A stretch of DNA of 64,000 nt, taken from positions 1 to 64,000 of the IMG/VR virus record IMGVR_UViG_3300047471_000729. One strand, written 5' to 3'. Source of the DNA: a virus. The notes beneath the pieces were generated by a model that saw only the letters and a program-made list of their open reading frames with translations, did no database searches and was not told where the DNA came from. Within the stretch, counting starts at the first letter, position 1; every line of letters starts with the position of its first letter. The position numbers and the translations under genes are program-made. Positions 23,689-33,601 of this stretch are shown here, in pieces.

Positions 23689-25104
23689 ATGGCTGACGAT
23701 TCAAGTCAAGTAGCAAAGTTTCAAACTTCTAAACTAACTGCTCAAGCGGATAGTTGGACATCCCTGGCTGACCAAATGCAGCCGAGTAACGCACCTGGCT
23801 CGGCGCCTATATCTAAAGATGATAAGAATCATGATGCGCAATGGATGCGTAAACTGAGTTTTGTTTTGTATAGTCAGGGTTCGGGGGATGCGGCTAGTAA
23901 TACTACTCGTCTGACAACCCCTACCGCAACACCTGCCACCGCCACTACAAGAACACCAACTACTCGCACTGATAGTACTACTCTTCCTGAGGTTAGTGTT
24001 AATGCTAAAGCAGATAGTGCTCAATCTAGTGATGATAAGAGTAAGACTTCAGGTGGGATTGATCTCTCAGCTCTGAGGGTCTTCTTTAACATTAAACAAG
24101 CGGACGCCAATACACCCGCGACACTTTGGGCGCGCGTGTATAACATGGCTCCCACAACAATGGCAAAGGTTATTCAGTTTACCAGGATACAAGTACAGGC
24201 TGGATACAAGTATGCAAACTTTGGTTTGATCTTTGATGGTACGGTGGTTCAATACAAGAAGGGTAAAGAAAATCCAACTGACACTTATTTTGAGATACAT
24301 GCGGGTGATGGTGATCTAAGATACAACCGGGAAATAGTCACCACTCAGTACCCTGCAGGTACACAAGACTTAGTTCCCCTTAAGAATGCTGCCACGAAAT
24401 TGGGTATCAGCATAAGTTATATTGATCCAGAGGTTGGTTTGGATAAATCCCAACGAGATACAACTGAAATTGCGGCTGCTAGAGACGTAATTCGACAATA
24501 CATGGAAAAGAATGATGCTAAGTTCTTTATTGAGCATGGTAAGATTGTCATCCTTAAGAATAAGAATACCAGACCTGGTGCTCCTGTCATACTAACAACA
24601 AAGACTGGTCTTGTTAGTCTACCTGAGGTAACTCCTCAAGGTATTGAATGTAAGTGTCTGCTTAACCCGAATATTAAACTTGGTGGTACTATCAAGCTGG
24701 ATACAAGTGTCCTCTCCGGTGTACCATTTACCCCAGGTTCTTCTGTTAAGGTTGATAAAAATGGTAATATTCAAGGTGATTCTACAGGTGGTATAATAAA
24801 TCCTGTTGCGACTTTTGGTAAGCAAATGGAGTCAGCTTATTCCTCTCCAATTGGTTCTTATAAAGTTGTCTTGTTGGAGCATCAAGGAGACACTCGTGGT
24901 CTTCCTTGGTATTCCAATATAGTTGGTGTTGCACTTAATGATAAAGGAGAGACTATTCAAAATCCAGCTTCCGCAGCCAGTCGTGGTGCCCCAGAAACCT
25001 ATGGTCCGAAACAACCCACGCCTACCCCTACGCCTACCCCTACCCCTACTAGAACACCAACACCGGGATGGTCACCAACATTAGTTGCATCAAACCGGAG
25101 GTGA
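23689..25104 (+). CDS. Baseplate hub protein (gpD-like position)
   Basis: 471 residues from ATG 23689 (AGGTG upstream; GTG 23683 is also in frame). After a disordered Thr/Ser-rich N-terminus (about 75-115, T-P-T-A-T-P) comes a folded core: L-R-V-F-F-N-I-K-Q-A, V-Y-N-M-A-P-T-T-M-A-K-V-I-Q-F-T, A-N-F-G-L-I-F-D-G-T-V-V-Q-Y-K-K-G, D-T-Y-F-E-I-H-A-G-D-G-D, a pattern of hub proteins lying between tape measure and Dit-like genes in these phages. The C-terminus has a P-T-P-T repeat (about 442-455) encoded by near-perfect 6- and 12-bp units. Hub function follows from position and core pattern. Confidence 0.75.
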   Translation: MADDSSQVAKFQTSKLTAQADSWTSLADQMQPSNAPGSAPISKDDKNHDAQWMRKLSFVLYSQGSGDAASNTTRLTTPTATPATATTRTPTTRTDSTTLPEVSVNAKADSAQSSDDKSKTSGGIDLSALRVFFNIKQADANTPATLWARVYNMAPTTMAKVIQFTRIQVQAGYKYANFGLIFDGTVVQYKKGKENPTDTYFEIHAGDGDLRYNREIVTTQYPAGTQDLVPLKNAATKLGISISYIDPEVGLDKSQRDTTEIAAARDVIRQYMEKNDAKFFIEHGKIVILKNKNTRPGAPVILTTKTGLVSLPEVTPQGIECKCLLNPNIKLGGTIKLDTSVLSGVPFTPGSSVKVDKNGNIQGDSTGGIINPVATFGKQMESAYSSPIGSYKVVLLEHQGDTRGLPWYSNIVGVALNDKGETIQNPASAASRGAPETYGPKQPTPTPTPTPTPTRTPTPGWSPTLVASNRR

Positions 25105-25108
25105 AAGA

Positions 25109-26317
25109 ATGAGAACTCGGGAGCGTCAGCGTAATCGTAGACAACAAGATACTTATATGGAAGTATTACCACCTCATCCACGTCGGTATGGGGTGAGCCT
25201 TTATGAGCTTGCTCGTCCACCAGAGGGTGGTGATGATACCGGTTTAGTCGGGCAGGGTGATGCTGCATCCAACGCCCAAACTATTACTACTTCTTCGGGC
25301 GGAGACTTTGGTGGCGGTGGAGACGATTTTGGAGGCGGTGGTCAACTAACTCCACAACCTTCTGCTGCTACAAGTGTTCAACCACAAAATCTTTATGGTA
25401 ACTGGACTCCAGCATTGTTTATGCCACATAGACGCTCTATCGGTGGAATCATTGCTGAAGTGACAATTGAAGAAAATGGTACGGATGATGTTACGATAAC
25501 CGAGCACCCGGTGGAGCAGGGCGCACCAATTGCTGACCATGCGTTTAAGAGGCCCTCTACGGTTACCATAAAGGCAGGATGGAGTGTCCGTGGGTCATAT
25601 GACCTCTCCGCAGAAAGCGGTGTGTACGGGCTTCTACTAAGCTGGCAGGCTGCGCTTCGGCCCTTCGATGTCATTACCGGGAAGCGTAAGTATACCAACA
25701 TGCTGATAGAGCGTTTATCTGTCATTACAGATGAGAAGTCTGAATATGCGTTAATGGCTGATATTGTATGTAGGCAGGTGATTATTGTTGCAACAGCATC
25801 AAGCAACGTACAAACAGCATCTCAGTCTCCTTCTGATCAGAAGGAACCTGAGAAGACATCCCAACCAGAAACGAAAGGTGATCAACCAACGCGCGATATT
25901 GGTGATGGTGGGATGATTGAGCAGAGCTACCCGACGACCGCTACGCCGGTCACTGGCCCCGAGAGCCCGCCCGAGGGCGGCAACGACAGCGTCTTGCAGC
26001 CCGAGGGGCAGAAGGTCGAAAGCACCATCACCGGGCAGCCGATCGGCAGAGCCGAGGGGACCGACTCGCCACTAATCGGTCCCGGCCAGACCGGCACCGG
26101 CTCTACCGCGCTGCCGGGGAACGCCAATGAGACGCAACTCAACGAAAAGGGCATGACGACCAGAACTGACAGCAGCGGAAATTTCCTCAGCGTCAGCGCG
26201 CCATTAGCACCAAAGCAACAGAGGAGTTCAGTGTGGCAACGAACGTCGAGATCCCCACACGGTCAGGTCGTCCTTTCTCCGAGCGCGTTACGATACTTGG
26301 CATTGTCTACACGTTAA
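25109..26317 (+). CDS. Dit-like baseplate/tail protein with long disordered tail
   Basis: 402 residues from ATG 25109 (GGAGGTGAAAGA upstream). Residues about 100-230 match the Dit-like N-terminal domain: G-G-I-I-A-E-V-T-I-E-E, P-I-A-D-H-A-F-K-R-P, V-T-I-K-A-G-W, G-L-L-L-S-W-Q, M-L-I-E-R-L-S-V-I-T-D-E-K-S-E-Y-A-L split over strands. Before it is a G-G-G-G-D-D-F-G-G-G-G linker. From about 240 on the sequence is Pro/Glu/Gly-rich, and the DNA of 25910-26160 is clearly G+C-richer than its surroundings, suggesting an acquired module. The last 85 bases overlap the next gene in another frame. Dit proteins form the ring linking tube and baseplate. Confidence 0.75.
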   Translation: MRTRERQRNRRQQDTYMEVLPPHPRRYGVSLYELARPPEGGDDTGLVGQGDAASNAQTITTSSGGDFGGGGDDFGGGGQLTPQPSAATSVQPQNLYGNWTPALFMPHRRSIGGIIAEVTIEENGTDDVTITEHPVEQGAPIADHAFKRPSTVTIKAGWSVRGSYDLSAESGVYGLLLSWQAALRPFDVITGKRKYTNMLIERLSVITDEKSEYALMADIVCRQVIIVATASSNVQTASQSPSDQKEPEKTSQPETKGDQPTRDIGDGGMIEQSYPTTATPVTGPESPPEGGNDSVLQPEGQKVESTITGQPIGRAEGTDSPLIGPGQTGTGSTALPGNANETQLNEKGMTTRTDSSGNFLSVSAPLAPKQQRSSVWQRTSRSPHGQVVLSPSALRYLALSTR

Positions 26318-26565
26318 CATTCAAATGGAACACGGTAATATCTTGTTGGACCGTGGATTTTGATGACGAAACTGGTACTAGAATGGTATTACATGGGATG
26401 CCTTTACTGACTGGTGCTGATATGCTTGAACAGTTTGGTTATATGCCTCTAGGGGATCAGGCGATACTAACCGTTATGAGTATCGGTCCTGATGTCTCAC
26501 CCGACGAGGTACCGAACTTTAATAATTTAGGTTCAGAGGGTCATCTCTACTTGACTACACCATAG
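26233..26565 (+). CDS. Baseplate plug protein (Pam3 gp18-like)
   Basis: 110 residues from GTG 26233 (GAGGAG upstream), starting within the previous gene. The pattern P-T-R-S-G-R-P-F-S-E-R-V-T-I-L-G, Y-T-L-T-F-K-W-N, W-T-V-D-F-D-D and a final G-H-L-Y-L-T fits the small plug protein family known from cyanophage Pam3 and found between Dit-like and spike genes. It likely seals the central channel of the baseplate. The large overlap with the preceding disordered tail is unusual, and may show that the preceding tail was extended by a later mutation. Confidence 0.75.
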   Translation: MATNVEIPTRSGRPFSERVTILGIVYTLTFKWNTVISCWTVDFDDETGTRMVLHGMPLLTGADMLEQFGYMPLGDQAILTVMSIGPDVSPDEVPNFNNLGSEGHLYLTTP

Positions 26566-26574
26566 GACTAAACA

Positions 26575-29500
26575 ATGTCAAGTCCGTTTTATCACACCGA
26601 ACGGTATGAGGATTTTCAGGAGAATGACCGTCTCCGAAAGCAGGCTGATAGAGCTGATTTATGGACTTCTTTACCTGTTGTTATTGGTGAACATCAGGCG
26701 GCTCAGAATACGGTAACAATTGATCCTGCACTAAAACTAGCCTATGTAAATGATAAGGGTGTAATTGAATGGAAACAGATTCCAACAATCAAGTCCTCAC
26801 CCCTACTCTATTTGGGTGGTGGTGGGATGCACATTACCATCCCTGTAGCAAAGGGAGATGAAGGACTAGCGATCTTTGCTTCTCGTGGAATTGACGCTTG
26901 GTGGGCAAATGGAGGTGTTCAGAATCAAGATCAGAATAGGACTCATCATTTAACTGATGCTTTTGTTATTCCTGGTTTTCACTCTCAGCCTAACAAACTA
27001 AAGGATGTCGATACCACATCTATGCAGATGAGGACGACGGACGGCAAGACTAATTTCAACTTTAATCCGACTAGTGGCGGGTCAATGACTATGACCGCCC
27101 CTAATAATCCAACTACAATACAGGGGAAAGCGTTTAATACTACTGTTGATTCTTCTAATCATAACGTGGCAAATGGAGTCGCATACAATACACCTTCTAT
27201 TCGAGCCAGTGGCTTTATTGATGCCAAAGGTGGTTTCTTTGTTAATGGGCACCCAATTGGTACAGGTGGCGGTGGAGGTGGTACAGGTGGTGGAGGGGCG
27301 ATTATTAGTCCTATCCCACCTGTTGTACCCGATGCAGGTACTTTCTGGTGGGATCCAATTGGTGGGCAACTCTACGTCTGGTATGACGATGGTAATTCCG
27401 CACAATGGGTTGCTGCTACAAATATGCCAGGTCCGCAAGGACCACCTGGACCTGTTGGTAGTGGTACTATTACCGGTGTCATTGCAGGTATTGGCCTCTC
27501 CGGTGGTGGTACTAATGATATTGTCACTATTGATATGGATACTCCTGTCGCTATTTCTCTTGGTGGTACAGGAGCATCAGCACCGGTAGGCGCCTTAGCT
27601 AATCTTGGTGGATTGCCTATTGCTGGTGGGACGATGCAAGGGTTCTTGACCCTTTCCGCTGCACCAGCCCAGCCTCTACACGCAGCAACAAGAACCTATG
27701 TAGATACCGCTGTTTCACTTCTAGCACCAGTAAATAGTCCTCAGTTCACAGGCATTCCTAGGGTTCCGACAGCCCCTACCGCTACTAATGATACCACTAT
27801 TGCTTCTACTGCCTTTGTCAAGGTACAGCCGATCACATTTATTGGCGATATAGCGGGTTCTGGTACTCTTGGTAGTACCAATATCAATATTACCAATGTT
27901 GGTTTGCAAGGTCGTCCTGTTGCTATAACAGCACCAACCACTAATCAAGTACTACAATGGTCAGGTACCGCATGGGCACCTGCTGCTGTTGCTGGTACGG
28001 GTACAGTGACCACCATCAATGTTGGTGTTGGTCTTACAGGCGGTCCAATAATTAACATAGTTGGTACTATTGCACTAGCTGTTCCTGTTGCTGTTACCAA
28101 TGGTGGTACAGGTATTGCTTCAGGTAATGCTGGTGGGTTTGTATACTTTAGTAATGCCAACACTATTTCTTCTACAACAAATTGGACTATCGCTGGTGGG
28201 CAGATTGTAGGGGATTCCGGTAGTTCTATTACTGTAGGTGGATTAACAAGTCAAGGTCCTGGGACTGTTAATGCTGTTGGTCTTTACATAAATGGTGTGC
28301 CAGTTGGAACAAATTCCTTGTCTCTAACTGGTGGTACACTAACTGGTAGTTTAGGGATCAACGGTAGTGGTAGTATGCTTCTCTTTGGCAATCCAGGACT
28401 TGGTTTGCCAACAGTTATTTCTAGATCGATTGGAACTAGGATCGTCTTGTGGAATGGTTTATCCACTACCGAGGTTGATTATGCTATCGGGATGGATGGT
28501 GGTACTCAATGGTTTTCAGTTCCCAACAATACAACTGCTAGATTTAGGTGGTTTGGTGGCACCTCTGAAGCAATGTCGCTTGGTGGTAATGGGGTGTTGT
28601 CGACCACGGGCGTCATCACTGCGCCAGTGATGTTGGTCATGAGTGCTACCGGAGGCGGTCCCGTTGCTACTAACGGCATTGCCGTGAAAATCCCCAGCGG
28701 CGGCGAGGTCAACCTTATTCCTGGCAGTTCAGTCAATACCGGCTACATCGAGTGGAGACTGCCCAACGCAGCGGTGGGAGCCGGTGCCCGTCTTGCCTAT
28801 CTCGGTTGGAACTCTGGTACGACGTTTGGCTTGCAACTGGACACGGCGACTGTCTTCGCCATCAGTGGGACAGTCACAGCGCCCACCTTTGTTGGAGCCT
28901 TGACCGGCCAAGCTTCGCTCAACTTGCCTCTAACTGGTGGGACGCTCACCGGAAATTTGAACACCGTTGGACAGACCAATAACGGCTGGTTCTATACCGG
29001 AATTAACTCGCCAGCTTACCCGACTAGCTTTGGTGGTCTCGCAATTTCATGGAACTTTAACGTAGGACAGGGTGACGTAGATTTCTGGAATTGTTACACC
29101 AGTGGTAGCGGTTACACTTCATTCTTTTGGTATCAACTGACGACTGCTGGCTCAGCAGCAACAAAAGTGATGCAGGTTGGTCCAAGCGGTCTTCTGGTTC
29201 CATCTACGTTTCTAAAAACCGGTGGTGGGGCGAGCTACCGCATGTCGCCCAACGCCAACAACACCGGCATCGGCTCGTTTTGGTACACCGACACCAGCAC
29301 CATGTACTTGTTGCTGACCGCGAATAATGACGCTTGGGGTAGCTTCAACGGGCTGCGTCCTTTCGCGGTGGACCTCGCCACTGGCGTCGCGACATTCGGT
29401 CACCGGGTGACATTCAACCAAGGCGTGACGATCAGCGGTATCGGCCTCAACGCCTTGACTGTGACTGGCTGGAACATCGTCCTGCAAAACAGTGCGTCCA

Positions 29501-30777
29501 ACAATTACATCATGGCGCAGAACTCCGGCGGTTCCAACGTCAAGATATACGATGACGGCAACAGCCACATCGAAGCTAGTGCCCAGCTTTGGATTAACAA
29601 CGCCACCGGAGCTTATACTCAGATCGGCGGCGGGATGACTGTTGCCGGTGCGGTGCAAATCAACGGCGCCTCCAACACAAACGGAAACGCCACCTGTCAG
29701 GGGAACATCTACACCAACAGCATCGTGATGAACAACACTTGCTTACTGTATGGCAGGGACACTGCCGGAACTCAGCAGTGGTTGATCGGATGTTGGAACG
29801 ATAACACTATCTATGTCGGTGACAATTCCCGCACATTGCATCTGCGCGGCTCAGTAAACGTATTCGATAACCAAGTTCAATGCCCCACCATCACTGTTGG
29901 GGGCCTCCTTTGGCAGAACTACAACAGCGGCTGGTGGTGGACCGGAAGCCCGATCCACACCGACAGCGCGGTTCAGGCTGGTTTATGGATAACCGCCGGA
30001 ACTGACATCAGTGCTGGCGGTCAGCTCAGTTGCAGCGGCAATTTGAACGTCAGTGGGACATCGTATTTGAATGGGAATCAGACCCGCGTTCACGGCACCG
30101 ATGCCAACGATAGCCTTACCGTCACCTGTTCCGACTATAGCAGGTTTCTCACTATCAAACCCCAATCTCCCCAGAATAACTGGTGTCAGATGGGCTACTA
30201 TTGTGGTGGCGCCGGGTGGGGAACCCTCGAAATAGTCGGGCAGCTTTACTGCGACGGCTCGATGCATTGCGGCGATCTAACCGCCACCGGCTGGATTTAC
30301 GGTGGTGGCAACGGAGGAGCGCAAATTAGATGTTGGGCGGGTGATTGGGGCGCGATGTCCTACGCCATGAGCGGCGGCTACTTTGAGATTAGCCCGGATC
30401 AAGGCGTGTCCGGTTTCTACTTTCCCAATGCAGGAAACTGGTCCGACGCACGACTGAAGCTCAACATCCGCGACAGCGAGATTGATGCCCTGGCGGTGCT
30501 TGGCAGGATACCGGTGCGCGCCTTTGAATGGAACGATCACGGTCGCAAGCTAATGCCCTATCGGGACAGATCAGTAACATGCGGCCTCGTCGCGCAGGAA
30601 GTAGAGGAGCTAATACCCAGCGCGGTAGACATCCCGCCCCTTATCGGTGACGACATGAAGGCCATCCTTTATGAGCAGTTCCACCCCTACTATATCCGCG
30701 CTATCCAGCAACTAAAGGCAGAAAATGATGAGTTAATGGAAAGATTAACTAGGTTGGAGCAATCAATTGTCCATTAA
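26575..30777 (+). CDS. Fused baseplate spike and tail fibre with S74 autoprotease domain
   Basis: 1400 residues. Residues about 25-135 match the Gp138-type spike OB domain (L-P-V-V-I-G-E-H, G-G-G-G-M-H-I-T-I-P-V, G-D-E-G-L-A-I-F, D-A-F-V-I-P-G). Then a Gly-rich linker (about 225-240), a short collagen-like G-P-Q-G-P-P-G-P, and ~1000 residues of fibre with L-T-G-G-T-L-T-G type motifs. The C-terminal ~110 residues are a peptidase S74 / intramolecular chaperone: S-D-A-R-L-K at about 1290 has the Ser-Lys dyad, followed by F-E-W-N and G-L-V-A-Q-E-V. The chaperone cuts itself off after trimerisation. Spike and fibre normally are separate genes. The DNA becomes visibly more G+C-rich from about 28570 on. 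Confidence 0.82.
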   Translation: MSSPFYHTERYEDFQENDRLRKQADRADLWTSLPVVIGEHQAAQNTVTIDPALKLAYVNDKGVIEWKQIPTIKSSPLLYLGGGGMHITIPVAKGDEGLAIFASRGIDAWWANGGVQNQDQNRTHHLTDAFVIPGFHSQPNKLKDVDTTSMQMRTTDGKTNFNFNPTSGGSMTMTAPNNPTTIQGKAFNTTVDSSNHNVANGVAYNTPSIRASGFIDAKGGFFVNGHPIGTGGGGGGTGGGGAIISPIPPVVPDAGTFWWDPIGGQLYVWYDDGNSAQWVAATNMPGPQGPPGPVGSGTITGVIAGIGLSGGGTNDIVTIDMDTPVAISLGGTGASAPVGALANLGGLPIAGGTMQGFLTLSAAPAQPLHAATRTYVDTAVSLLAPVNSPQFTGIPRVPTAPTATNDTTIASTAFVKVQPITFIGDIAGSGTLGSTNINITNVGLQGRPVAITAPTTNQVLQWSGTAWAPAAVAGTGTVTTINVGVGLTGGPIINIVGTIALAVPVAVTNGGTGIASGNAGGFVYFSNANTISSTTNWTIAGGQIVGDSGSSITVGGLTSQGPGTVNAVGLYINGVPVGTNSLSLTGGTLTGSLGINGSGSMLLFGNPGLGLPTVISRSIGTRIVLWNGLSTTEVDYAIGMDGGTQWFSVPNNTTARFRWFGGTSEAMSLGGNGVLSTTGVITAPVMLVMSATGGGPVATNGIAVKIPSGGEVNLIPGSSVNTGYIEWRLPNAAVGAGARLAYLGWNSGTTFGLQLDTATVFAISGTVTAPTFVGALTGQASLNLPLTGGTLTGNLNTVGQTNNGWFYTGINSPAYPTSFGGLAISWNFNVGQGDVDFWNCYTSGSGYTSFFWYQLTTAGSAATKVMQVGPSGLLVPSTFLKTGGGASYRMSPNANNTGIGSFWYTDTSTMYLLLTANNDAWGSFNGLRPFAVDLATGVATFGHRVTFNQGVTISGIGLNALTVTGWNIVLQNSASNNYIMAQNSGGSNVKIYDDGNSHIEASAQLWINNATGAYTQIGGGMTVAGAVQINGASNTNGNATCQGNIYTNSIVMNNTCLLYGRDTAGTQQWLIGCWNDNTIYVGDNSRTLHLRGSVNVFDNQVQCPTITVGGLLWQNYNSGWWWTGSPIHTDSAVQAGLWITAGTDISAGGQLSCSGNLNVSGTSYLNGNQTRVHGTDANDSLTVTCSDYSRFLTIKPQSPQNNWCQMGYYCGGAGWGTLEIVGQLYCDGSMHCGDLTATGWIYGGGNGGAQIRCWAGDWGAMSYAMSGGYFEISPDQGVSGFYFPNAGNWSDARLKLNIRDSEIDALAVLGRIPVRAFEWNDHGRKLMPYRDRSVTCGLVAQEVEELIPSAVDIPPLIGDDMKAILYEQFHPYYIRAIQQLKAENDELMERLTRLEQSIVH

Positions 30778-33559
30778 CTTTCCTAATACCCCTCAACCGG
30801 GGGATGAGTGGACTGATTCTGGTGCGTCTTGGACGTGGGATGGAGCCAAGTGGGAAGCAACTACCTTTGCTAATGATGGTCCTTACCTGCCACTAGCTGG
30901 TGGTATGATGGCAGGTATGTTGACTTTGTTTCATACTGCACCAACTGCTGCCTATCATGCGACACCAAAAAATTACGTTGATTTGTTTGCCCCACTTAAT
31001 AGTCCTATTCTTACTGGTAATCCAACAGGGCCTACCAGGCCGGTCGGTGATAACAGTGCCAGCCTTGCTACTACAGCCTTTGTCAGCTCGTACGCACCAT
31101 TAGCTTCGCCCATCTTTATCGGCAACCCACGAGCGCCTACGCCGGCTTTAGGCGATAATACGACCACTATCCCAACGACAGCCTGGGTTAAGTCACAGGG
31201 ATATGGTACTGCATTGGCGTTTCTGCCGTTGACTGGTGGGACTTTAACTGGATTTCTATATATATCCACAGGTGGATCACCTGTACACGGTTCTACAGCG
31301 GCAGGGTTTGGTGCTACACGTTGGAGTTTTGCTGTAGCTCCTAGTGATGAAATTAGTACCGGAACAATTGATTATCGTGGTTTCGACACTGGAGCACTCA
31401 GTATTATTGGTGCAGGGACGGATGGTAGCAATCGTCGGATTCGTCTCTGGGACAATGTGTTGGTAAGTAATACTTTAACTGTTGGCGGTGGAGGTATATC
31501 GGCTGCAAATACGATTGCAAGCACCGGTGGCAATGCGATCATTACTTGGACGGATCGGACCAGTGGAGTGACATGGGGATGGTATGCTTCTGGCGGTTTG
31601 TGTCGATTGTGGGATGCCAATATTGGTGACATGCTCTCAATGTCCAATACTGGTAATCTGACACATATTGGTAACTATCACTATTTCTCTAACAGTGGTG
31701 GAAATGTTAATAGTTCAGGTGGTAATTTTATCTATTCTGATCCAAACTGGACGATATTCCATATAGGCACTGGTAATCAAGGAGTTCAGGTTCAAGATAC
31801 TAATGGTAATGCTCGTCACTTATTTTATAGTGGTGGTAATGCTTATCATGGAGGTCCTCTTAGCATACAAGGTAATAATGCAGTCGATAGTCTACTTATC
31901 TATAGGAGTGGTGGTACTGCTTATATGACGTTTAAGCCTGAGACTGGTGGTAACTGGTCTCAGATTGGTTACTACGGATCAAGTTTTGGCTGGGGTGGTA
32001 TTGAATTCCCGGGTCCGGTACAGTTTGATTCTGGCTTCACCACGTTAGGTAACCTTCAAGCCAATGGGTATGTGGTTACTAACAATTTATATCTGTGGCA
32101 AAGTTACATCTTTTTTATGGGTCAGACTAGCGCTGGACCCAATCACTGGGCTAACAATACAGATATGGGGTTCCGTTTAGGATCAGGGAATGGCACCTTC
32201 TATTTTCAGAATGTCAATGCTGCCAATAACTGTTTTATTGGTTCAGGTGGTGACATCTATGGTGCAACACTTCGAACATGGGGTGGTGGTGACTGGGGTG
32301 CAAGTACAGGTTTTGCATCTTTTTCCCAGCATATCTGGCGCTTTGCGATAAGTGGGGGTGATGGAGGTGCATCGGGTACAGTTAGTTACCGCGTTTACGA
32401 TTCCACCGCACTTTGTATTGTTGGGGCAGATAGTGGAGGGGTTCGACATGTTCATTTATGGGATGATGTAGTTATAGATCGTAATTTACAAGTCAATGGT
32501 GGGAATATCTATTTACCAAATAGTTCAGGAACCGGCGTAAATATTGTTAATGCAGGTGGTAATTGGTTGCATGTCTTTGATGATGGAAATGCTCATCTCG
32601 AAACTAACACCAGACTTTGGGTCAATCAGCAAACTGGTACTGATGTTTGGTTTGGTGGACCAGTTATTACAAATAGCAACTATTTTGTTTGGGTAAATGG
32701 TAGTGCAGGTATTGGTTCCGGTCAAGGTCCTTGCATGTATGGAGACAATAACTGGATTATTGCCAAGTTGGGTAGTGGGAATTCGGGATTTGCTGTCGCA
32801 GATTGGTATGCCAATTGGAATTTTCGAGTAGACTCTGCTGGATCAGTTAGTTGTGCGAATGTTACTGTTAGTGGAAGTCTCTTTGTCGGGGGATTACAGA
32901 TTTATAACAACGGCGGCTGGGTATTTGTTGCCAATTCCCTACAGGCCGGTGGCTTGTATTCACGCGGCGATATCTGGAACGCGGGGAGCATTAATTCCGG
33001 CAATCAACTGAACTGTCCTAACGCCTGCACCGCTGGTTATCTTCACAGTACCAGTGATGTTAAGGCAAATGGCTGGTTCACCAGTGGCATCGGTAATGGT
33101 GGCGCTCAAGTTAGATGTTGGGCGGGTGATTGGGGCGCAATGTCCTTCGCTATCAGCAACCAGTATTTCGAGATCAGCCCAGACCAAGGGCAATCGGGCT
33201 TTTACTATGCCCCGGCTGGTAATTGGTCGGATGCACGACTGAAATATAATATTCGAGATACTGAAGTTGATGCTCTAGCTGTCATCTGTGCAACACCTGT
33301 CCGTCGATTTGAATGGAACGAACGGGGACGCAAATTGATGCCTAATTCTGGATCGGACGTACTGTGTGGTTTCGTCGCGCAAGAGATTGAGGAAGTAATA
33401 TCCATTGCAGTAGATGCCGTTCCCCTTCTAGGCGGTGGTATGAAACGTGTCGTTGATGAACATCTCACACCATATCTTTTCCGTGCGATCCAACAGTTGA
33501 CTAAACGAATTGCAGTGTTGGAGGATCGGCTTGCTTCTACAGGTAATACAACGCTATAA
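30767..33559 (+). CDS. Second tail fibre with S74 autoprotease domain
   Basis: 930 residues, initiated at TTG 30767 (TTGGAG upstream) overlapping the previous gene. N-terminus: P-Q-P-G-D-E-W-T-D-S-G-A-S-W-T-W-D-G-A-K-W, a tail-fibre adaptor motif, then L-P-L-A-G-G-M-M-A-G-M-L-T-L and a long beta-rich shaft with G-N-W-S-Q-I-G-Y-Y-G and similar elements. C-terminus: S-D-A-R-L-K (Ser-Lys dyad, about 821-826), N-I-R-D-T-E-V-D, F-E-W-N-E-R-G-R-K-L and a terminal coiled coil. The last ~150 residues are paralogous to those of the previous gene, with 28 bases identical at 30326-30353 and 33111-33138. Receptor recognition is the likely role. Confidence 0.85.
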   Translation: MSINFPNTPQPGDEWTDSGASWTWDGAKWEATTFANDGPYLPLAGGMMAGMLTLFHTAPTAAYHATPKNYVDLFAPLNSPILTGNPTGPTRPVGDNSASLATTAFVSSYAPLASPIFIGNPRAPTPALGDNTTTIPTTAWVKSQGYGTALAFLPLTGGTLTGFLYISTGGSPVHGSTAAGFGATRWSFAVAPSDEISTGTIDYRGFDTGALSIIGAGTDGSNRRIRLWDNVLVSNTLTVGGGGISAANTIASTGGNAIITWTDRTSGVTWGWYASGGLCRLWDANIGDMLSMSNTGNLTHIGNYHYFSNSGGNVNSSGGNFIYSDPNWTIFHIGTGNQGVQVQDTNGNARHLFYSGGNAYHGGPLSIQGNNAVDSLLIYRSGGTAYMTFKPETGGNWSQIGYYGSSFGWGGIEFPGPVQFDSGFTTLGNLQANGYVVTNNLYLWQSYIFFMGQTSAGPNHWANNTDMGFRLGSGNGTFYFQNVNAANNCFIGSGGDIYGATLRTWGGGDWGASTGFASFSQHIWRFAISGGDGGASGTVSYRVYDSTALCIVGADSGGVRHVHLWDDVVIDRNLQVNGGNIYLPNSSGTGVNIVNAGGNWLHVFDDGNAHLETNTRLWVNQQTGTDVWFGGPVITNSNYFVWVNGSAGIGSGQGPCMYGDNNWIIAKLGSGNSGFAVADWYANWNFRVDSAGSVSCANVTVSGSLFVGGLQIYNNGGWVFVANSLQAGGLYSRGDIWNAGSINSGNQLNCPNACTAGYLHSTSDVKANGWFTSGIGNGGAQVRCWAGDWGAMSFAISNQYFEISPDQGQSGFYYAPAGNWSDARLKYNIRDTEVDALAVICATPVRRFEWNERGRKLMPNSGSDVLCGFVAQEIEEVISIAVDAVPLLGGGMKRVVDEHLTPYLFRAIQQLTKRIAVLEDRLASTGNTTL

Positions 33560-33601
33560 TTTGGGTTATTATCACCACACTACAACCTTAGGGGTTCGGC
33601 T

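Noticed and set aside
24990-25070. Tandem CCTACC-like repeat as a regulatory element
   Set aside because: It encodes the P-T repeat at the end of the hub protein; no sign of another role.
29212-29658. 148-codon antisense ORF in the fibre gene
   Set aside because: Shadow of a G+C-rich coding frame; no ribosome site or promoter.
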